DNA of 64,000 nucleotides from Rusavskia elegans. Its lineage: Eukaryota; Ascomycota; Lecanoromycetes; Teloschistales; Teloschistaceae. The stretch lies in contig SAUG01000063.1 of NCBI GenBank assembly GCA_011316305.1, positions 310,001 through 374,000 of the forward strand, written 5' to 3'. The translations under genes and the position numbers were made by a program. The notes under the pieces are model-generated. The model was not told the DNA's origin and made no database searches. It worked only from the letters and a program-made list of their open reading frames with translations. Below, piece by piece: positions 47,232 through 59,610 of the stretch (the stretch's first letter is position 1; each line of letters opens with the position of its first letter).

Positions 47232-47550
47232 TTTGGGGTTTGGGGTTTTGGTGAAGTTTGCTTAGGGGTTAGTGGGTGTGACGGCGATATTCTTGGTGTC
47301 TTGAGGGATAGCAACATCATTTAATAGAAATTTGCTATCACTTGTGGTGGATATGAGCAAGTTCTGCAGGAAGAATGAATGTATGTGGAGTCGAAGTTTA
47401 ACATGGATATCCTATATCCCCTAGAGGATGCTGAGCACTCCTCTATGTGACCAATGTAAATGAAACAGAGGGGTATGTAGGCCGACCAACAAGATATCAT
47501 AGTAATCAAAGCTATCACTCACCGATCTTACCTCCGTCGCTCCGCAGCCT
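47232..47550. other. Short intergenic region
   Basis: 319 bp between two minus-strand genes, presumably the promoter of the hypothetical gene. No motif identified. Confidence 0.45.
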
Positions 47551-48729
47551 CTATTCAAGACCCAGCCTATCGAGGATCCCTTTGACTCCAGCCCCCTTGC
47601 CCCTTCCCCCATCTACAATCTCAATCATATCTTCCGCCTTCTCCTTCAGTTCCCTTAATCTCACCTTGCAATATTCAAAACTCCCCCTATGCCTCATATA
47701 CCCCACAGCATACTTCTTCACCTCCTCATCCGTCGTCCTCATCCTTAAAATATTAATCAGCTGCATATTTCCTGGCTCCTTCTTAATGGCGTGAATAATC
47801 GGAAAGCTAAATTTCCCCTCGGTCAGATCTTCACAGAGCCCTTTGTTCGAGGTATAGATTTCAGAGCTGAGATTGAGGTAATCGTCTCGAATCTGGAATA
47901 ATAGGCCTATGGTAGAGACAAGAGGAATGTAATCGGTTTCGTTATTCAAGCTCTCGGCTTGCATGATTTTCACCGCGAGGCGAAATAGGCCCCCCGTTTT
48001 GTTGCCCACCATCTCGAGGTAGTCTTCTTCGCTTGGACAGGTGAGGGTGTCGCGCCAGAAGAGATCCATGCCTTGGCCACGGTGCAGATTGCAGAGTTCA
48101 TCGGCATAGATGCGTACGACTTCTGGGTTTCCGAGCTTGAGCAATTCCTGTAAAGCTTGGAAGTAGACGTAGTTTGCTGAATTGATGGTTTGAGCCGTTC
48201 CGAAGATGGAGTGGGCAACAGGGACACCGCGGCGGAGGAGAGAATTATCTTCGACGTCGTCTATCAGGAGGGAGGCGGTATGGAGCATGCCGATGACTTT
48301 TGTGATGATCTCGAGGCTGGAGGGGGGCACTTGGAGCCAGGCGTTGAAGGCAGCGATGAGTTGTTTGCGGATGTCCTTCCCTGGGTGATTCACCATGTAA
48401 TCGAAGGGGCCCAGAAGGATTTGTTCCTTGTGCCCCGGCCATGCTTGTGGTTGTGGTGGACCAGGATTAGAGGAGTGATTGGGTTTCTGAGGTGGATCAG
48501 AACCTTGGGAAGTGGTGGAGGGGAATAGGACATTGGGTTGCTTGTTCGATGCTATCCAGTCGCTCTCTGGAACAGGTATCAGGACCGATTTGGTCGGTGA
48601 GACGGGTTTCATGACCGGTGGGACAGGATGGAAGCTATTGTAGAGACCTGTTGATGAAGTTCGTGGAGGAATTGCATTCGGGGAAGGGAACGAGTCCCGC
48701 TTAGAGGTTCCATCAGACTCTGCTACCAT
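47551..48729 (-). CDS. BTS1: Geranylgeranyl diphosphate synthase
   Basis: A single exon on the minus strand, 392 aa, ATG at 48729. The first 95 residues are a Ser/Pro-rich extension. The prenyltransferase fold starts at about 100 ([20 protein letters not shown]). The first Asp-rich motif is DDVED (157-161), with HTASLLI before it. The second is DDYLN (282-286), and the [19 protein letters not shown] segment follows. These bind the magnesium-diphosphate groups of FPP and IPP. The product supplies protein geranylgeranylation, carotenoids and other diterpenoids. No terpene cyclase or other pathway gene is nearby, so a housekeeping role is likely rather than a secondary-metabolite cluster. Confidence 0.93.
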   Translation of the reverse strand: MVAESDGTSKRDSFPSPNAIPPRTSSTGLYNSFHPVPPVMKPVSPTKSVLIPVPESDWIASNKQPNVLFPSTTSQGSDPPQKPNHSSNPGPPQPQAWPGHKEQILLGPFDYMVNHPGKDIRKQLIAAFNAWLQVPPSSLEIITKVIGMLHTASLLIDDVEDNSLLRRGVPVAHSIFGTAQTINSANYVYFQALQELLKLGNPEVVRIYADELCNLHRGQGMDLFWRDTLTCPSEEDYLEMVGNKTGGLFRLAVKIMQAESLNNETDYIPLVSTIGLLFQIRDDYLNLSSEIYTSNKGLCEDLTEGKFSFPIIHAIKKEPGNMQLINILRMRTTDEEVKKYAVGYMRHRGSFEYCKVRLRELKEKAEDMIEIVDGGRGKGAGVKGILDRLGLE

Positions 48730-49194
48730 GATGGATACTCTGTGAACTGATGAGGTTCTTGTGCCAGTTATTCCGAGACACAGCTGTGGGTGAATAGGCA
48801 GATGGCATGTCGGAGGGGTTTCTGCCCGTAGGGTTCAGTCGCCGTTGCCTTGAAATGAGATCATCCATGCAGGTGAATCGGACAATTCTGATTCGGCAGA
48901 CGGCTTCATTGTCACATAGCCCAACATTTCGAGGTTGCAGACAACGGTGGTGGACGGGTGAGCTCGGTGATGGCGGATGGATCACATGTCAATTGGCTCG
49001 GATACGCACACCTCTTGGCTTGGAACCGTGGGACCGAAGGATAACATTGCGAGTCAAACAATGTCTAATTACACCGAAGAGCTCTCATCCAAATCGGGCT
49101 ACGTATTGGTTTTCATAGCTTGCTTACAATACTTACAAAAAAGCCAAAACTCATAGCTAGGTAGTCATGAAAGTTGTGCTATAGATCGAACAGG
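48730..49194. other. Intergenic, nothing recognised
   Basis: 465 bp: GGPP synthase promoter and NFS1 3' flank, both genes on the minus strand. Confidence 0.5.
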
Positions 49195-50784
49195 CTAGTG
49201 TTGACTCCATTGTATACTGTCCAGCGCCACGCCTTCCTGAACCAGCTCCCATAGTGGACTCAGCTCCCGCAAGAACGAGACCCGCTCCTTGACGGCCTTG
49301 AGGACGTAATCGATCTCACTCTCCGTCGTGAACCTTCCGATTCCGAAACGGATACTGCTGTGAGCGCTCTCATCGCTGTTTCCGAGGGCACGGAGGACGT
49401 AGCTAGGCTCCAGGGATGCCGAAGTGCACGCACTTCCAGATGAGAGAGCAATGTCCTTGAGTGCCATGAGCAGGGACTCGCCTTCCACGTAAGCAAATGA
49501 GACGTTGACGCAACCAGGATAATGTCGTTCGGGATCGCCATTCTGCGATGTATGCTCTAGCGCCAACAAACCGCTCAGGAGACGCTGTGACAGAGCGCGG
49601 ATGCGCTTCGAATCGTACTGTTGCTGCCTATGAGCAAACCAAACGTAATCCAAGTAGGGGAGAAAGCATACCTCCATCTCCTCTTTGGCAATCCTGCATG
49701 CTTCCCCGAAGCCAACGACCAGTGGGGGTGCCAACGTCCCGCTCCTCAGACCTCGCTCTTGACCTCCTCCGCTGATGATCGGTTCAAGTCTGACCCTTGG
49801 TCTTCGCCGCACATAGCAGGCGCCAATGCCTTTCGGCCCGTAGATTTTATGCGCCGAGATGGACATAAGATCAACGTTCCAGTCGTCCACACTTATCGGC
49901 ATCTTGCCCACAGCTTGTGCGCCGTCCGTGTGGAAGAAGACCTTTCTTGACCGGCAGAGCTGACCAATCTCTTTCATTGGTTGGATGACCCCTATTTCAT
50001 TGTTGACTGTCATGATGCTCACCAGCGCAGTGTCTGGTCTGATAGCTGCTTCGAGCTCCTTCAAGTCAATCACCCCATTGTTTTGAACCGGTAGATATGT
50101 GACTTCGAACCCGTCCTCTTGCAAATGGCGGCAACTGTCGAGAACGCACTTGTGTTCTGTTTGAGTGGTAATGATGTGCTTCTTCTTTCCAGATCGACCG
50201 AAGAATCTTGCCACACCCTTGATGCTCATGTTGTTACTTTCCGTCGCTCCGCTGGTGAATATGATTTCTTTCGGATTTGCCCCGATGAGGTCTGCTATAT
50301 GCTGCCTTGCCTGTTCTGACGCCGTTTCCGTTTCCCACCCATAAGCATGTGTTCTCGAATGAGGGTTTCCATATAGGCCGGTGAGGAAAGGCAGCATGGC
50401 ATCAAGAACACGCGGATCAGTTGGCGTAGTAGCTTGCATATCCAGGTATATCGGTCGTTTTCCTTCGTCCATTATGGTAGCTTGCTTAAGGATCCCTGCT
50501 GCGGGACTCATCATGGCATCTCCAGACATCCCTAGTCCCGGCATCTTGACGTTCTCAGGCAAAGTGCCAGTCTGTGCTGTAAAGGCATTCTGGTCTGCTC
50601 TGCTGGTGGTATCGACGCTAACATCAGCTCTATCAGGTTTGGAGGGCGAAACATAGGCTCGTTGAGACTGCTTGGTTGCTGCTGCTCTGTAGGGCGGAAT
50701 CCTGAACAATCGTACCGATGAAGGCACACCTCTGGAGCAAAGTCTAGAGGCCTGCTTGATCGAAATTGGAGCTATATTAGACAT
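49195..50784 (-). CDS. NFS1: Mitochondrial cysteine desulfurase Nfs1
   Basis: Two exons on the minus strand, 50784-49672 and 49617-49195, giving 511 aa. The 54-nt intron (GTATGC...CAACAG) is a multiple of three without stops, so an unspliced reading would give 529 aa with a spurious insert. Splicing joins KEEME to YDSKRI as in the family. The first 50 residues are basic and rich in Arg, Ser and Ala, as in a mitochondrial presequence. The PLP lysine is in [10 protein letters not shown] (Lys313). The active cysteine loop is [13 protein letters not shown] (Cys435). [10 protein letters not shown] holds the PLP-contacting Asp. The C-terminus IQWSQH is diagnostic. Nfs1 supplies sulfur for Fe-S clusters and tRNA thiolation, together with Isd11 and Isu. 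Confidence 0.96.
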   Translation of the reverse strand: MSNIAPISIKQASRLCSRGVPSSVRLFRIPPYRAAATKQSQRAYVSPSKPDRADVSVDTTSRADQNAFTAQTGTLPENVKMPGLGMSGDAMMSPAAGILKQATIMDEGKRPIYLDMQATTPTDPRVLDAMLPFLTGLYGNPHSRTHAYGWETETASEQARQHIADLIGANPKEIIFTSGATESNNMSIKGVARFFGRSGKKKHIITTQTEHKCVLDSCRHLQEDGFEVTYLPVQNNGVIDLKELEAAIRPDTALVSIMTVNNEIGVIQPMKEIGQLCRSRKVFFHTDGAQAVGKMPISVDDWNVDLMSISAHKIYGPKGIGACYVRRRPRVRLEPIISGGGQERGLRSGTLAPPLVVGFGEACRIAKEEMEVCFLPYLDYVWFAHRQQQYDSKRIRALSQRLLSGLLALEHTSQNGDPERHYPGCVNVSFAYVEGESLLMALKDIALSSGSACTSASLEPSYVLRALGNSDESAHSSIRFGIGRFTTESEIDYVLKAVKERVSFLRELSPLWELVQEGVALDSIQWSQH

Positions 50785-51189
50785 GCTTGATCTCCTTGAG
50801 TGGGAATGTAATCTAATCGATGAGAGAAGTGGCGATCAGATATACTATTTGGAGATCTAGATGATAAAAGCGGCTCCCACTAGGCTTCCTTGGCATGGGG
50901 TTATCGGTGCCGTCAGCCGAGAGCGGAGACCTGAAACGGTCAGATTCTATATACTCCCCTTTGCATTCACTATCCGCCCATGGAAAGACTATTCTCGAAG
51001 GTTTGCGAAAGCGTCACATCAATCCCGCATCAGCTTGTTACCCGGATTCGATAACTCCCACCTGCAAGGTTACATCGATCGAGGAACCTTCACAAGACAG
51101 CATACAAGCGGTAGTGAAGCGGCTCACAAGCGGTGATTTTCTGGAGTTTGCGAGTTCTCTCTGATCACCTGGCTGGTGCTCGACCCACG
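50785..51189. promoter_or_regulatory. Shared divergent promoter, NFS1 and RVS167
   Basis: 405 bp between start codons on opposite strands. No TATA box identified. Confidence 0.5.
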
Positions 51190-52862
51190 ATGAGTTTCAA
51201 AGGGTTTGGAAAGGCCGCCGTTAGGGTCAGTTGAACCCGTTGTGCAACGGCTGCCGAAACCGTAATCTAACTCAAGTTTCTTCTTAGACTCCACAAACTA
51301 TCAAGCAAAGGTTTAATATTGTACGTCGAAGCGCGATACCTAGTCACGGAGTGTATCCGGTGTCTGGTGATGGTTGGCGCTGACCGCCGAGCTCCTTAGG
51401 GAGAAACTACGAAAGATGCAGTTTACATCGACTCGGAACGAAGATTTCAAGAACTGGAGAAGGCATGACACATCAACTCCCGTGATGATGGTGGACATCC
51501 ATTGACCGAGATTTGGCAAGGATAGGAAACGAAGAAGCTGCACGATGAGTCCAAGAAGTATACTCCGCCGCTGTGAAACCTTTGAACATTTGCTGATCAA
51601 GGCAGATATTTTGAGGCTATCAACGGTTAGACCGGAAAGGCTATAGAAGACTTGGGTTGTCGCTCATTGGCTTCCAGGGATGCTCGACCATCAGATCGAA
51701 TTCTCCAAAGCAATAGCAGAGATTTACAAGCCAATCTCGGGCCGAGTTTCAGATCCCGATAGTTTCGTCGTCGATGGTAATCCTGAAGGCATACAGGCTT
51801 GTGAAGAGTATGAGAACATTGTGCGAGAATTGAAGGCCACTTTACAGCCCGAACTAGAAATGATTCAACACCGAGTCATTGGACCTGCAGACGAACTCCT
51901 CGCCGTTATTAAGATCGTTCAGAAAAGTACGCAGAAGCGGCAACATAAACAGCTCGACTACGATCGACACCGCGCGGCATTGAAGAAGATCCAAGACAAG
52001 AAGGAAAAGACATTGAAGGATGAGAAAGCCTTGTACAAAGCAGAGATGGAGGTCGAACAAGCGACACAGGATTTCGACTACTTCAACGACCTGCTGAAGG
52101 ATGAGCTACCAAAGCTATTCCATCTGGAGCGCGAATTCATCCGGCCATTGTTCCAGTCCTTTTACTACATGCAACTCAATGTTTTCTACACACTGCATGA
52201 AAGGATGCAAAGTATCGACATTGGTTACTTCAATTTGACCCATGACATTGAAGATGCTTTTGAGATGAAGCGGGGTGACATCAAGGATCAAGTTGAAGGG
52301 CTTTCGATTGTCAAGTTCAAGGCAACAGGCGGGAAACGACCTGGTTCGAAGTATGGCCCTGGTGCCAACAGACCTGCGATTGAAGGTCCAAGCAGTAGGC
52401 TAGCCATCGAAGGAAGGAAATCTTCGGATGCCAGCAACACACGATCAAGACGGCAAACGCTCGATATGAACAGCCCTCCGCCGCCATACACCTCATCTTT
52501 CGCCAATGGAGAGTCGAGCATGGGTCGGGCAAACAGTACCGGTGGTGCATGGGGTGCGGCGGCCAAAGCTAAGGGTGCGGCTCCTCCACCGCCAAAGCCA
52601 AAGCCAGCTAGGTTGGGTGGTGCGCCGGCTGTCGAGAAAGCGGAAGCTCTGTACGATTACGAAGCTCAAGCGGCTGGTGATCTGAGCTTCTCCACTGGTG
52701 ACATCATTGAAATCACACAGAGGGGAGCCTCGGAGAACGAATGGTGGACCGGAAAATTGGATGGCCGAGAAGGCCAATTCCCGGGTAGGTCATTCCTGCA
52801 AACTTCCCTGCATAGTCAATTTGCTGATGATCATCGAAGGGAACTATATCCGCATGATATGA
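51190..52862 (+). CDS. RVS167: BAR-SH3 protein Rvs167/Hob1 (seven exons)
   Basis: Exons 51190-51225, 51288-51320, 51400-51462, 51526-51557, 51606-51625, 51678-52784 and 52840-52862, giving 437 aa. The short 5' exons restore the conserved BAR start (MSFKGFGKAAVR, then YIDSERRFQELEKETKKLHD). One intron (51463-51525) begins GC rather than GT. The BAR domain (about 1-250) includes LDYDRHRAALKKIQDKKEKT and bends membranes. A Pro/Ala/Ser-rich linker (PPPPYT, APPPPKPKPA) follows, then the SH3 domain from about 375 (AEALYDYEAQAAGDLSFS, WWTGKLDGREGQFPG, with NYIRMI in the last exon). It acts in endocytic vesicle scission with Rvs161 and actin. The frame stays open past the last donor to 53095, but that reading lacks the SH3 end. 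Confidence 0.93.
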
Positions 52863-53198
52863 TGTTGAACGATCAGACGATTAGCCGCAGCGAAGCATCT
52901 TGTATTCTTGGTATAACTTGGGGTCCACAGTTGGCATGTCATATGAGTAGTCCAGCATCGGCTTGCTTCGTAGGCGGAGGACCAGGACATAGTCCTATAA
53001 TAAATCCTGGTTTCCAACTTTCAACGCTCAGTCAGCAGCGGTGGAACTGTAAAACTCAAAGATCCTTTGGCTTGTTTTCAAAGGTAAGTCTTTGATCTAG
53101 TGATGCAGTGTATATACACATTCCAGCTCACTGGCCGCCAAGCATACGAATGGCTCTATCCTCACTTTGAATCGTACAATCACCCGGCTTCTTGATTT
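52863..53198. other. Convergent 3' flanks of RVS167 and MIC10
   Basis: 336 bp; no gene. Part of it is open in frame with RVS167 exon 6, but only by intron read-through. Confidence 0.5.
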
Positions 53199-53683
53199 TC
53201 ATGATCTGACCAGTCTCATACCGTTGGTTCCTGACCGTGTAGGACCATTTTTGAACGCAACTAGTAGACAATCAGCATGACATGTCGACCCAATATTCGT
53301 CCTTCGCGTACCATCTGCTTCTTCATATGCCCTTCCCAGACCGAAACCCAACCCTACCAGCGCTGGCCACTTTCTTCGCTTGAATAAGAGGACAGAGAAG
53401 ACGACACCGAATGACAGACCGAGTGAGCCACGGATGACAGCGGAGGATATGGCGCGGTCCCACTATGAGTACGAGGTGTTAGCTAGGGACTTTTGAGGCG
53501 ACCACACAATAATGTCATAACATGTGCGTAAGATTGCTGGCATTTTCCCAGAAAACATGATGGACTCCCTGTCAAAGACCGGCCGTATATGCGTACCTTG
53601 TCGTTGAGCAATGCTTCGCTCACAGGTCTTGACGAGGGCGCAACAGGTGCCAGACGGGGTTCATTGGATGGGGTGTCGGCCAT
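53199..53683 (-). CDS. MIC10: MICOS subunit Mic10
   Basis: Three exons on the minus strand, 53683-53597, 53462-53312 and 53260-53199, giving 99 aa; introns are 134 and 51 nt. The exons are too short to stand out as single open frames. The start is MADTPSNEPRLAPVAPSSRP and then VSEALLNDK/WDRAISSAVI across the splice. Two membrane segments form the hairpin: IRGSLGLSFGVVFSVLLF and KWPALVGLGFGLGRAYEEAD, both with the glycine-rich motifs that let Mic10 oligomerise. It bends the inner membrane at cristae junctions. The basic loop (KRRK) between the segments fits the family. The last exon (AFKNGPTRSGTNGMRLVRS) is the least certain part. Confidence 0.9.
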
Positions 53684-53966
53684 TGCGCGATCTATTGGGA
53701 TCGGTCAGCTTTGTGATTACGATTTCGGCTTCAAGACCTCACGTCTGGGGATGTAATGGTGAAATGTGAACGGTAAAGAGCGTGTAATGGGCTGCTGCCG
53801 TCAGAAAAGCTAGAGTCGGAGGTCAAAAGCTTTAGGGACCGACTGCGGAATATGCGGAAGATCGACCAATCAGAATTCAGCACACAATTTTCGAGGTCCA
53901 ACGTCATTTTCGATTTTTCTGAACTCAGCAGTTGTGGTTCGCAAGGCTGCACTCACGGAGCTGGCA
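53684..53966. promoter_or_regulatory. Shared divergent promoter, MIC10 and URB2
   Basis: 283 bp between opposite start codons; no named motif identified. Confidence 0.5.
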
Positions 53967-56900
53967 ATGGCGTCGCACGAGGTACTGCCATTCTCACTAC
54001 AGTGGAAACAAGTCAGGAAAATACAGTTGCTAACTTGACATAGCCAGATACCGATCCACGGCTCCGGAATATCTTGCTCCTCGACAAGAGTACTGCACCG
54101 CTTGCTAGCCAAGTGCAAGAAGCATGCAGTATCCTTGGTATCACGCGCCCACTCCTCGATCATAGAGCCGATCAAGGCTCCGTACAATCTACTCGCCCTG
54201 GTCCCAGGGAAGAATGGACTCTACGATGGTTACTGAAAAAACTCGAGGGTTCGCCGCCTGGCGCTCAGAGGTAGTGTGCTCATAGCAGCGTCTCTGTTCT
54301 TTTTGCTGATTGTGTTGTCAGCGCCCATTTGGAGCTCGAGGTATGGCTGTTGTTCCAAGAACTTATCATCCGAGTGCCTGCTGCCAACCTCGCTCGGCTT
54401 CTTCGAGATCATGGCTTCCTCAACATTGCCTTGAAATTTTTGGTCTCATTGCATGAGTTCACACATGAAACCGGTACTCGAATCCTAAACCAAGCAGGGC
54501 ACCCAGTCAGTAGTATATCCGGCGGGTCATCTGGTGCGGCTGACCCAAGCTCGGCAACCGTCGGTGCTTCTGTTGAATCTTCACATGCTACAATAAAAGG
54601 CATGCTTGACGGTGCAAGCTTTGAGCACAATCACTCAGGCTCAAAGTCCCAGCCAAGTCTGGGACGATTATTTGGGACCGTGTGTGCCATTGTATGGCAG
54701 CTGCAGCAGCTTGCCAACGACGATTCACATGGCTACGCTGTGGAACATCTGAAGATGGCTTTGAGGGCTTCCCCAGAACAAGCTTCAGAGATGCTCGGGA
54801 CGTCCCTTCGAATTACTGACTACATGTTCGCGGGCGTTGGGGGTGACGTCGTGGACGACGACGTTTTTGAGCCTTTCATCTGCCCGTGGGTCATGATCTG
54901 GAATTGGAGATCCAAGAAGATAAGGCAAGATAATGTCGATGTTTGTTGATACTTTGTATTACTCTTGGTGCTGTCTGCTAAATATGCTTAGCTCGCGTTT
55001 GTAGCCAACTGCTTCGTCCCCGCGCTCCGACTCATGACATGGCTCAACCACTCAGTAGCATCCGACATGGAACTAGATAAATGCAGTAGTGTCCTCGAAG
55101 ACTTAATCTTACAGCATCTTATCGTCCCAGCTCGGGACGCGTTCGAAATCTCGAAGAAAGAACGCGCAAGTACAGACGACAGAGGCCAGCTTGCTATGAT
55201 TGACAGCTTACTAGCTCCGCTACGGAACCATACGGCTCTTCATGAGTATCAGTCCATGTCCTGGCAAGAGCCTATTGAAACCATACACCCGGTCACACGA
55301 TTTTACGGCATCATTTTGAAGCATACACCCTTAGGCACCTCTAAAGAACGAATCGCCAGTAGGCCGTGGCTGCAATACATGTTCGATCAACTTGCAGACC
55401 AGCTATCCAAACTTCCTGCCTCTTCCTTGCAGAAATCGAATCTAGCACAGGACTATCCTTTGGCTATTAAACAGATGCTCGAGATACTTGTGGTCCATAA
55501 AATCAACCTGGGGACTGCTACGCTAGGCAGGGTGCTGATGCAAGTCTCACAAATCTTGAATACAAAGCCGGACCCGGTCAACTGGCATATTGTCGGCTTG
55601 TGCCTGAAGATCGACTCGGACACTTTCGTCAATCCGAACGACACGGATCGCGGATCCATATCATCCATAAGGACTCCCAACAAATTTTTGGCGGCCCTAT
55701 TCACCAAATTGAATGATCTTTCAGACATGTCTCAGAAAGCAGGTGGTGAAACACTTACGATGGTATTGCGAAATGTTCTCGTGCCTCTTGTAGAGGGTTT
55801 TGCGCACGCACGCGACTTAATTGGTTTTATCCGCTACTGGAGATTCAACCTGGCACAGTGCAGAAAGTCGACCACAGGATCCAGTCCGCAGCCAGCCACT
55901 AACGGCAGCAGCAAAGAACCTAGCACGCATGTCCGAAATACTCAGTGCATATGGGAACATGAAGGATTGTCGCAAGCAGTCGCCGGCCTGCTTGAGTCTC
56001 ATTTGACTGTTGGCCAGGTTGAGACAATTCTACAAGAAGCACATACCGCTGTTGAGTCTGCAAAAACCATTTCTGACCCCAATGCATGGTCGACTTTCTC
56101 AGTGAATTTGGTCATTCTCGACTGTGTATTTAATGGTTGTACGAATGAGAACACGATCTCCACGCTTTCGATGACTATCCAAAGCACATACGTGGCCCTG
56201 TTAGGGCTTTGCAAAGCCGAAAACATTCCTGTGACCCTGAGATGGCGAGTCTGGAGATGCATTGCCACCATCAAGAACAGATGGGAAGCAGATCAGACGC
56301 CAAGCTTCGACCTCCATGGTTCAGAAGAAAATGCGGCTATGTACGCATTGACGATTCAAAAGGGGCAGAATCCAGGCAATGATCCCAAAGAGCGGCTTCA
56401 TTCTTTCCACTTCTTACTCAGCTTCATCGACGACGCATACCCCCTGCTCTACACAGCACTTGCAGAGTCTACTGTGAACTTTGTTATTTCACTTCTCAAT
56501 CTTTATGCTGAGCTTGTGATAAGTCATCTACCCGACACCGGCGGTTTTCAGATACTTGATCCAAGTTCGTATGACATACCGCCTGAAAAGTTGAAAGAGC
56601 TGCTGGCATTGCAGGAGTCGACTCTTCTCTACGCTTCCATGTTGTGTCATCGGACGGCGGCTCTACGGTAGGATTAATTTTCCCCCAAAACTTTTCCGGA
56701 CTAACTATTAAAGGTCTGTGAACCAGGAGTTGCAGAGGAAATTCATCGAACGCGTGTTCGAATGTGATCTGTTAGATGTACGGCGCATGTCACGCCATAT
56801 CAACCCACCGTTTGAATACAACTCCCCTTGGAAGGACCTCTTGCGCTGGAATCTCTTTGAAGAAACTGGATCACTAGCTGGTACGTGAACCCTATGAAGT

Positions 56901-59255
56901 TGGAGAACCCTAACTAAGTCAGGCGTGCAGAAACGTATCTCACTTTTCAGCTTGACAAATTCTTGAATCCTGGATACTGGAGGAAGCAGTGGTCTGTCAG
57001 TAACAATGCTATCTACGCGTCAGCCTTCGAAAATATCCATCGGAGTCCATGCCGTGCATACAACCGCAAGCAACAGTCGTTGATATTCAACAACGCCTTG
57101 AAGCACCTGCCTGAAAACTCTCAGCTGCTCAAAGACCATGTCAAGATGCAGATAAAATTCCTAGCTCATCCCAGCAAAGACTTCGATCTCCTCATGTTTC
57201 CAAGTGGTCAACCCGAAGATTCACAGGAACAGCTATATGAAGATAGAAAGCCTGCCCTACTCAAGATCGCAGAGCAAATGTATCATTGCTGTGTTCAATG
57301 CTACGTGGATACTGAAGCGATTGATCTGCTGAAGCTACTGGTTCAACAAGTACTTGGGTATGTCCTTGCTCAATGAAGCATTCTTTCCACTGACCTTGGC
57401 TTGCAACAGTTATCAGCTATCAACGGACGTTGGGTCGCAGGCTGTCTTCTACTTGACCTCATATTACGAAAGCTTGAAAGCATACACAAGGAAAATCGCG
57501 ATAATAATGCACGGCGATCAACATGACGACATTAGCAAGAGAAAACCAGTGGAACGAGATCCTGAAGAAGAATACTCCAGTGAAGAAGATTGCGAAGTTC
57601 AATTCTTTGAAGAGGAAGAAGAGCCTGCGGAACACAACATATACTCCATGGTAGTAATTTCCGGCTCATTAGACTTCTATCAACGACACGTCAAGGATCT
57701 TCGAGCGGACGTACAGAATAGTCTACAGATGCTCCCACCGATCCGCGAACTCCGCGTTCCGGTCTTAGATGCATTGTGTGAATGGATCAACTCAGGCCGC
57801 GGTAACTTCACGAAACCCATCTCAGAAGTTTGCAATGGTGGTCTTGCGCAAAGTGTCGCACTAATGTGCCAAGCTGCAGCTGCCCAATACGTTGAAGCAT
57901 CATATCAGGATTGCTTTTTGGGTCGGCCCCTTCATATCTCCAGTCAGTAAAGAATTCTTTCTTTTCCATCAACCGTGTCTGATAAGAGCTTTCTAGTTGG
58001 CGAATGTGTCGAAGACTTGGCTACAAAAGCTGCGGAACGATCTCAAATCTCTCGCATGAGCTGTGAGGACATATCTAAGCTCAAAGAGGCGCTGAGGTTG
58101 TTGAGGAAAGCACAACGTCTGCTTGCCACGAGATATGAGTGTAGCCCATTAGAGGCATACCGCAAAGCCACGGATACGAGTCAGTACCCCAAACACAGTT
58201 TGATGTTGCTAATAATTGTAGGAAACACTTTGTTGGAGCGGAAGGAACTCGTGCAGACCATCATTGACTCGGTCAAAGACTTTACTTCTGAAGAACATGG
58301 TGCATTACTGACACGACTCGTTCAAGACGATGGCAATGCCCTTGATCAAAACGCCTTATTGCTGTTGCAGAGCTTGATCACCCGTCACTTCAAGTCGAGC
58401 GCAAAGTCTTCTGAGGCTACCTCCAGCGCTTTATCTAACATCGTCAATAATCTCAGCGACGTTCTCAACAAGCCTCAGCCTTATCAAGTGTCGGTCATGT
58501 CCTTGCATTGTATCAATACCATTGTCCACAAACAGGTCTGTCAGCCCCTTAGGTGTTTTACCTCAACTTCAGACGGGATCTGCTGACTCTCTCTCACTCA
58601 GCCACACGTTATAACACAATGGCACATTGACCAAATCATGGCAGTCATTGTCACTTGCGCTTCCCACTCTCCTTCCACTTCAAACTGCACCCCCAAACAA
58701 ACCGGCCTCCAATACCTTGCCCTCTGCCGAGCCTTCAGCACAATTCTCGCCTTCCACCGCAAACGCCTAGGCGGCCGCTATCACCTCATTCTCTTAGTCC
58801 TGCAAGCCCTCCTCCGTCCTCTATTCATCCCTTTCCAAGCCGACTCGACATCGATCTCCTCTGCAGGAATTGTCACAGCCACTCAGGCCAAAGCCTACTC
58901 GCGCCTTCTCCTCCAACTCGCCGACCCTCCGCTCTCATCGGTGACCAACCATCACCACCAAAAGAAGCATAGCGAGCACCATTCTCTCAACGACCCCACC
59001 AAGATCGCAAAATCAATCGCTGGTCAGCATCTACACTACCTGATCATGACCTACTGCGATTGCCAGCTGAAGGGGAGATTGACGCAGGAAGTGAGAGAAC
59101 AGCTGAGACCGGGCATATGGGCGGTTCTAGATGTGATTTCGCAGGAGACTATGAGGGTGATGAATGCGGGGATGGATAAGGCGGGGAGAGCAGTCTGGAA
59201 GGGGCTTTATGAAGAGTGGAGGAGGGACGGAAGGGGTGTGGGAAGGGGAAGGTGA
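53967..59255 (+). CDS. URB2: Nucleolar 60S biogenesis factor Urb2/Npa2 (ten exons)
   Basis: Exons 53967-53981, 54044-54270, 54322-54940, 54992-56667, 56714-56880, 56931-57357, 57410-57942, 57997-58179, 58222-58535 and 58602-59255; phases join throughout, 1,604 aa. The C-terminal domain identifies it: HRKRLGGRYHLILLVLQALL, AKAYSRLLLQLADPPLSS, AGQHLHYLIMTYCDCQLKGR and the final AGRAVWKGLYEEWRRDGRG match the Urb2/Npa2 C-terminal family. The rest is alpha-helical without known motifs, as expected of this scaffold. In yeast Urb2 works in early pre-60S particles with Urb1 and Dbp6. An acidic patch (YSSEEDCEVQFFEEEEEP) lies near the middle. The 42-nt intron 58180-58221 is in frame and could be retained; I call it an intron because of its GTCAGT donor and GCTAAT branch. 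Confidence 0.85.
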
Positions 59256-59610
59256 GACTTGAGCAAAGAAAGCGGTCAAGCCGAGGAAGAATATGGTGAG
59301 AAGAATGGAAATAGGAATAATGAAGAGGGTCGAAGTAGACATGCCCCAAATGGGAGAAACGACTAAGTAATTCGCAAGGGCGGGACCTTGATGTCTAGAG
59401 ATACCCCATGTTGCTGGCGCTATGTTGCATTTGGCGCTTATCGCAACTATCCAAATGGAAAGAGATGTGGCAGATAGTGCATGTAGCTTCATTCAATGAT
59501 ATCTATGCTCATAAACTTCATTGCGGCCAGCGCTTAACAACGCGTTCGACATTGCAAACATCGGAAACTCCAGTAACAAGCAGAAGAACCACATCGTACA
59601 CTTCCATATC
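59256..59610. other. 3' flank of URB2
   Basis: The minus-strand frame 59127-59492 contains a hydrophobic helix (LFIIPISILLTIFFLGLTAF) and overlaps the URB2 3' end. It might belong to an unrecognised exon of the candidate gene just upstream, but no convincing splice was found. Confidence 0.35.

Noticed and set aside
47551..48729. Diterpenoid biosynthetic cluster around the GGPP synthase gene
   Set aside because: No cyclase, P450 or other tailoring gene lies on either side; neighbours are housekeeping genes.
52863..53095. Extension of the RVS167 frame to 53095
   Set aside because: It reads through a good GT-AG intron and loses the conserved end of the SH3 domain, which the spliced exon restores.
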